Below are positions 61,635 through 64,000 of a DNA stretch of 64,000 nucleotides, piece by piece. The stretch is from positions 372,001 through 436,000 of the forward strand of contig NZ_CBDCWX010000004.1 of the NCBI RefSeq assembly GCF_965223525.1. Reading direction: 5' to 3'. The notes beneath the pieces are model-generated. The model made no database searches. It saw only the letters and a program-made list of their open reading frames with translations, and was not told the origin of the DNA. Made by a program: the position numbers and the translations under genes. The number at the start of each line of letters is the position of its first letter. The first letter of the stretch is position 1. This DNA comes from Leptofilum sp965223525 (GTDB taxonomy: Bacteria; Chloroflexota; Anaerolineae; Promineifilales; Promineifilaceae).

Positions 61635-62864
61635 TTATGAAGCGGTGGCCGTATTGTCTGGTTTGTCTGGATTTTGTGGTAGGGATGGGGTGGAAACGGC
61701 CGTTGTCGGTGCTTTCACCTTTGTAAAAGGCATAAACTTATCAGAAAACGGATCCTGATCCGTCAGCTTGCAATAAATGTACATCCAAATAAGCCGGATA
61801 CTAGCCAGCACCGGGGCTGCCAATAGCACACCCAAAATGCCCGCCACGCTGGCTCCACCCAACACACCCAACAACACCGCCAGCGGATGCAGCTTCAGAT
61901 GATGCCCAATAATACGCGGCACCAGATAATAATTTTCAAATTGGTAAATGAACCCATAAATGCCCAGCACCAGCACCGCAAACCAAAACGGTGACATCAA
62001 GCTGCCCAGCCAACTGGCATCTGTCTGGATAGCAGCAATTAGCACGGCCGGAATAGCCGCCAAAATTGGGCCAAACGTCGGAATCAGCTCCATAAATCCA
62101 GCAATAAGTGCCAACGTCATCGCGTTTGGCAGCCCAATAATAAGCGCAATGAAAAAAATGATGACCCCTACCACTACGCAAAGCACCAGTTGGCCCCGCA
62201 GAAAAGCGTTCCAGGTAATGCTAATGCCCTCACTTAGCTGGTACAAATCACTCTGATATGATTTTGGGGCCAATTTAACAAGGGATTCAAATAGCGTTTC
62301 GTGATCTTTTACCAGATAAAATGATAAAAAGAGGACCATAATCGTCCAGCCGACGGTTGAAATCGTTGCCGTTGCCAGACTCCCAAAAATGCTAATCGTT
62401 TGCCCGCCCAAAGTTTGCACCACCTGAACCAAATTGTTGCTTAACGACGCAAATAGCTGGTCCAATGAAAGCTGGTCAACGGGCAGCACAATATCATCAG
62501 CCAGAACAATTGGATCCTGGAAGAACTCACCAATATCACGAATGTATTGGGGTGTACGATGGATAAAGTTGTTCACCTGCGTCACAATGGGGTTTATGGT
62601 GCTAACCGGGATGGAAACCAGAGCAGCTACCAACAATAGATAGACAAGCCCAATAGAGAGATTGCGGCTGAGCGGTGTGCGCCGCGAAATTTGCGTAACC
62701 AAAGGCTCAATCAAATAAGCCAAAATCATGGCCATACTCAATGGCAACAATAGCAAGCGAAAACGATAAAGCGCCAATGAGAGCAGCACAAACATAATCA
62801 ACAGCACAAGCCGCTTGTTGTGAGGACTCCAAGGAGGGGAACTGGAACGAACGTTACGTTTCAT
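61635..62864 (-). CDS. AI-2E family transporter
   Basis: This 409-residue membrane protein (PerM/YdiK type) has seven to eight membrane segments. A long extracytoplasmic loop (about 85-165) follows the third segment. The family block with 'GLPNAMTLALIAGFMELIPTFGPILAAIPA' lies near residue 260, followed by YQFENYYLVPRIIG. The C-terminal tail is Pro/Thr-rich. The ATG at 62864 gives a basic N-terminus, and the earlier in-frame start at 62921 is unlikely. Members export small molecules or act as Na+/H+ antiporters; the substrate here is unknown. Confidence 0.88.
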   Translation of the reverse strand: MKRNVRSSSPPWSPHNKRLVLLIMFVLLSLALYRFRLLLLPLSMAMILAYLIEPLVTQISRRTPLSRNLSIGLVYLLLVAALVSIPVSTINPIVTQVNNFIHRTPQYIRDIGEFFQDPIVLADDIVLPVDQLSLDQLFASLSNNLVQVVQTLGGQTISIFGSLATATISTVGWTIMVLFLSFYLVKDHETLFESLVKLAPKSYQSDLYQLSEGISITWNAFLRGQLVLCVVVGVIIFFIALIIGLPNAMTLALIAGFMELIPTFGPILAAIPAVLIAAIQTDASWLGSLMSPFWFAVLVLGIYGFIYQFENYYLVPRIIGHHLKLHPLAVLLGVLGGASVAGILGVLLAAPVLASIRLIWMYIYCKLTDQDPFSDKFMPFTKVKAPTTAVSTPSLPQNPDKPDNTATAS

Positions 62865-63075
62865 GGTCGTGACACCGATTCCTGTACAAATATCAAGTTT
62901 GGCAGTGGCAGGGTAGGACACACCCTGATGACATTATTGTACACGGAAAAACCTGTCATTGGGAATGACGTTCACAAGAAAAAGCGTGTGCAGATATGCG
63001 ATTTCTTGATGACATTTGAATAGACTTGGAAAAGTCAGAAATCGCATCTCTTTTCCAGAAACTTAGATAAACGCA

Positions 63076-63106
63076 AAACGCCCAGACAGTTGTGGCCTGG
63101 GCGTTT
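63076..63106 (-). terminator. Hairpin after pnp
   Basis: The perfect 10-bp stem AAACGCCCAG/CTGGGCGTTT with an 11-base loop lies 34 bases beyond the pnp stop. Read leftward it ends in TTT and then GCG. Confidence 0.75.
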
Positions 63107-63139
63107 GTCATGATGAATTATTTACTCGCGTACTGGTAG

Positions 63140-64000
63140 TTAACGACGGCCTCGGCCACCACCGCGATTGTCACGGCCACGACCACCACCGCGATTGCCG
63201 CCACGATTCCCACCGCCACCAGAGCGCTTTGGTTTGTCGTCGGCGCGAGCTTCCTCCAGGGTAAAGCCTTCCAGAACCGCCTTGCGAGACAGGCGCACCT
63301 TGCCATCTGGCGTGACGTCAGTGACCATTACCATTACCTCATCCCCAAGTTGCAGAGCATCCTCCACTCGTTTGATATGGTCGGCAGAGATTTGGGAGAT
63401 GTGGACCAGGCCGTCGGTGCCGGGCAGGAACTCAATGAACGCGCCAAAATCGGTGATACGCACCACTTTACCGGGGTAAATGGCACCCGGTTCAGGCGAT
63501 TTGGTCATGCCGTCAATTTGTTGCACAGCCATTTCCGCTTTGGGGCCATCTACACCGGCCACAAAGATGGTGCCATCTTCCTGGATGTCAATGGAAACTT
63601 CATATGTTTCTTCCAGACTGCGAATGGTTGCGCCGCCTTTGCCAATGACTGCACCAATCTTGTCGGGGTCAATTTTGATGGAAAGCATCCGGGGGGCGTT
63701 TGCGCTTAACTCAGAACGAGGTTCAGAGATGGTTTCTAGCATGTTGGCCAGAATGTGCAGCCGACCCACTTTGGCCTGCTCCAGAGCCTGCGCCATTAGC
63801 TCTTTGGTGATGCCCGCAATTTTGATGTCCATTTGCAGGGCGGTAATACCTTCACTGGTTCCGGCGACTTTGAAGTCCATATCGCCCAGGTGATCTTCCA
63901 TCCCCTGAATGTCGGTGAGAACAGCAAATTTTTCGCCGTCGGTTACCAGACCCATTGCCACACCGGCGACTGGGCGTTTAATCGGCACGCCGCAGTCCAT
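63140..64000 (-). CDS. pnp: Polynucleotide phosphorylase, C-terminal part (continues beyond window)
   Basis: The 5' part lies outside the right edge. The visible 286 residues start in the second RNase PH domain ('VPIKRPVAGVAMGLV', with active-site region LTDIQGMEDHLGDMDFKVAG). A KH domain follows with GKGG (about 118-121) and then an S1 domain ('GKVVRITDFGAFIEFLPGTDGLVHIS', about 177-202). The final 35 residues are a Gly/Arg-rich tail with repeated RGG/NRGG. PNPase degrades RNA 3' to 5' using phosphate. The RGG tail is a likely extra RNA-binding element. No copy of the iterated palindrome occurs in this part. Confidence 0.95.
   Translation of the reverse strand: MDCGVPIKRPVAGVAMGLVTDGEKFAVLTDIQGMEDHLGDMDFKVAGTSEGITALQMDIKIAGITKELMAQALEQAKVGRLHILANMLETISEPRSELSANAPRMLSIKIDPDKIGAVIGKGGATIRSLEETYEVSIDIQEDGTIFVAGVDGPKAEMAVQQIDGMTKSPEPGAIYPGKVVRITDFGAFIEFLPGTDGLVHISQISADHIKRVEDALQLGDEVMVMVTDVTPDGKVRLSRKAVLEGFTLEEARADDKPKRSGGGGNRGGNRGGGRGRDNRGGGRGRR

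Overview
The window looks like chromosomal DNA of a Chloroflexota bacterium, probably from the Anaerolineae or a related filamentous class. This is inference from content: GAF-rich hybrid kinases, Thr/Pro-rich linkers of the 'PTPTATP' kind in exported proteins, PilN/PilO-like proteins with exported tails, a MoxR-DUF58-DUF4129 operon, a solo UgpC/MalK-type ATPase and STAND NTPases. I saw no rRNA, tRNA, CRISPR array or phage module. The most striking global property is one palindromic octamer, ACGGCCGT, present about 90 times by hand count. It lies in all three reading frames of most genes and in some intergenic sites, much like the HIP1 palindrome of cyanobacteria.

Layout. 1-6 kb: two-component signalling (a 5'-truncated hybrid kinase, a receiver-kinase, and an opposing hybrid kinase plus PAS protein). 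6.2-9.2 kb: a PilN/PilO-like membrane pair with PPC/BACON and LysM exported parts. 9.2-11.5 kb: an FHA/winged-helix regulator divergent from a Ser/Thr kinase, which is coupled to an orphan InsA-like zinc-ribbon protein. 11.5-15 kb: a UgpC/MalK-type ATPase with clear promoter and terminator, then two proteins of unknown function. 15-20 kb: an envelope-type operon (PHP, two PlsC acyltransferases, and a DprE2-like plus DprE1-like pair). 20.3-23 kb: a very long solute-binding lipoprotein whose lobe order appears permuted. 23.3-28.8 kb: an MFS exporter and MoxR-DUF58-DUF4129. 29-36 kb: a DUF1156-type DNA methylase, a DUF2207/zinc-ribbon/SPFH-HTH membrane operon, and a HigBA toxin-antitoxin pair. 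36-43 kb: a membrane protein flanked by a solute-binding-protein remnant, an amino-acid-binding lipoprotein, a GH-A glycosidase-like protein, a degenerate nucleotidyltransferase-like protein, a sugar-nucleotide epimerase and TlyA. 43-48 kb: a soluble kinase, a split STAND/TPR regulator, a 59-residue Cys-containing membrane peptide with a DJ-1-like protein, and a molybdopterin-domain protein. 48-51.5 kb: lepA, a TfoX C-terminal-domain protein and pyrD. 51.7-56.3 kb: an AT-richer island free of the octamer, holding a small helical protein, an NB-ARC/pentapeptide NTPase and a second pentapeptide protein. 56.9-64 kb: acylphosphatase, a FecR-like exported protein, two proteins of unknown function, radC, an AI-2E transporter and the 3' part of pnp.

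The best candidate for an undescribed system is the 51.7-56.3 kb island. The small helical protein carries a Gly/Ala-rich motif at its C-terminus. The adjacent STAND NTPase carries an ungapped match to that motif at its N-terminus. This is the layout expected of an NLR that nucleates a partner effector. Other strong observations are the octamer itself and two approximately 90-bp elements flanked by 21-23 bp direct repeats that sit exactly at gene ends. Intergenic regions also hold many imperfect palindromes built from short-period repeats.
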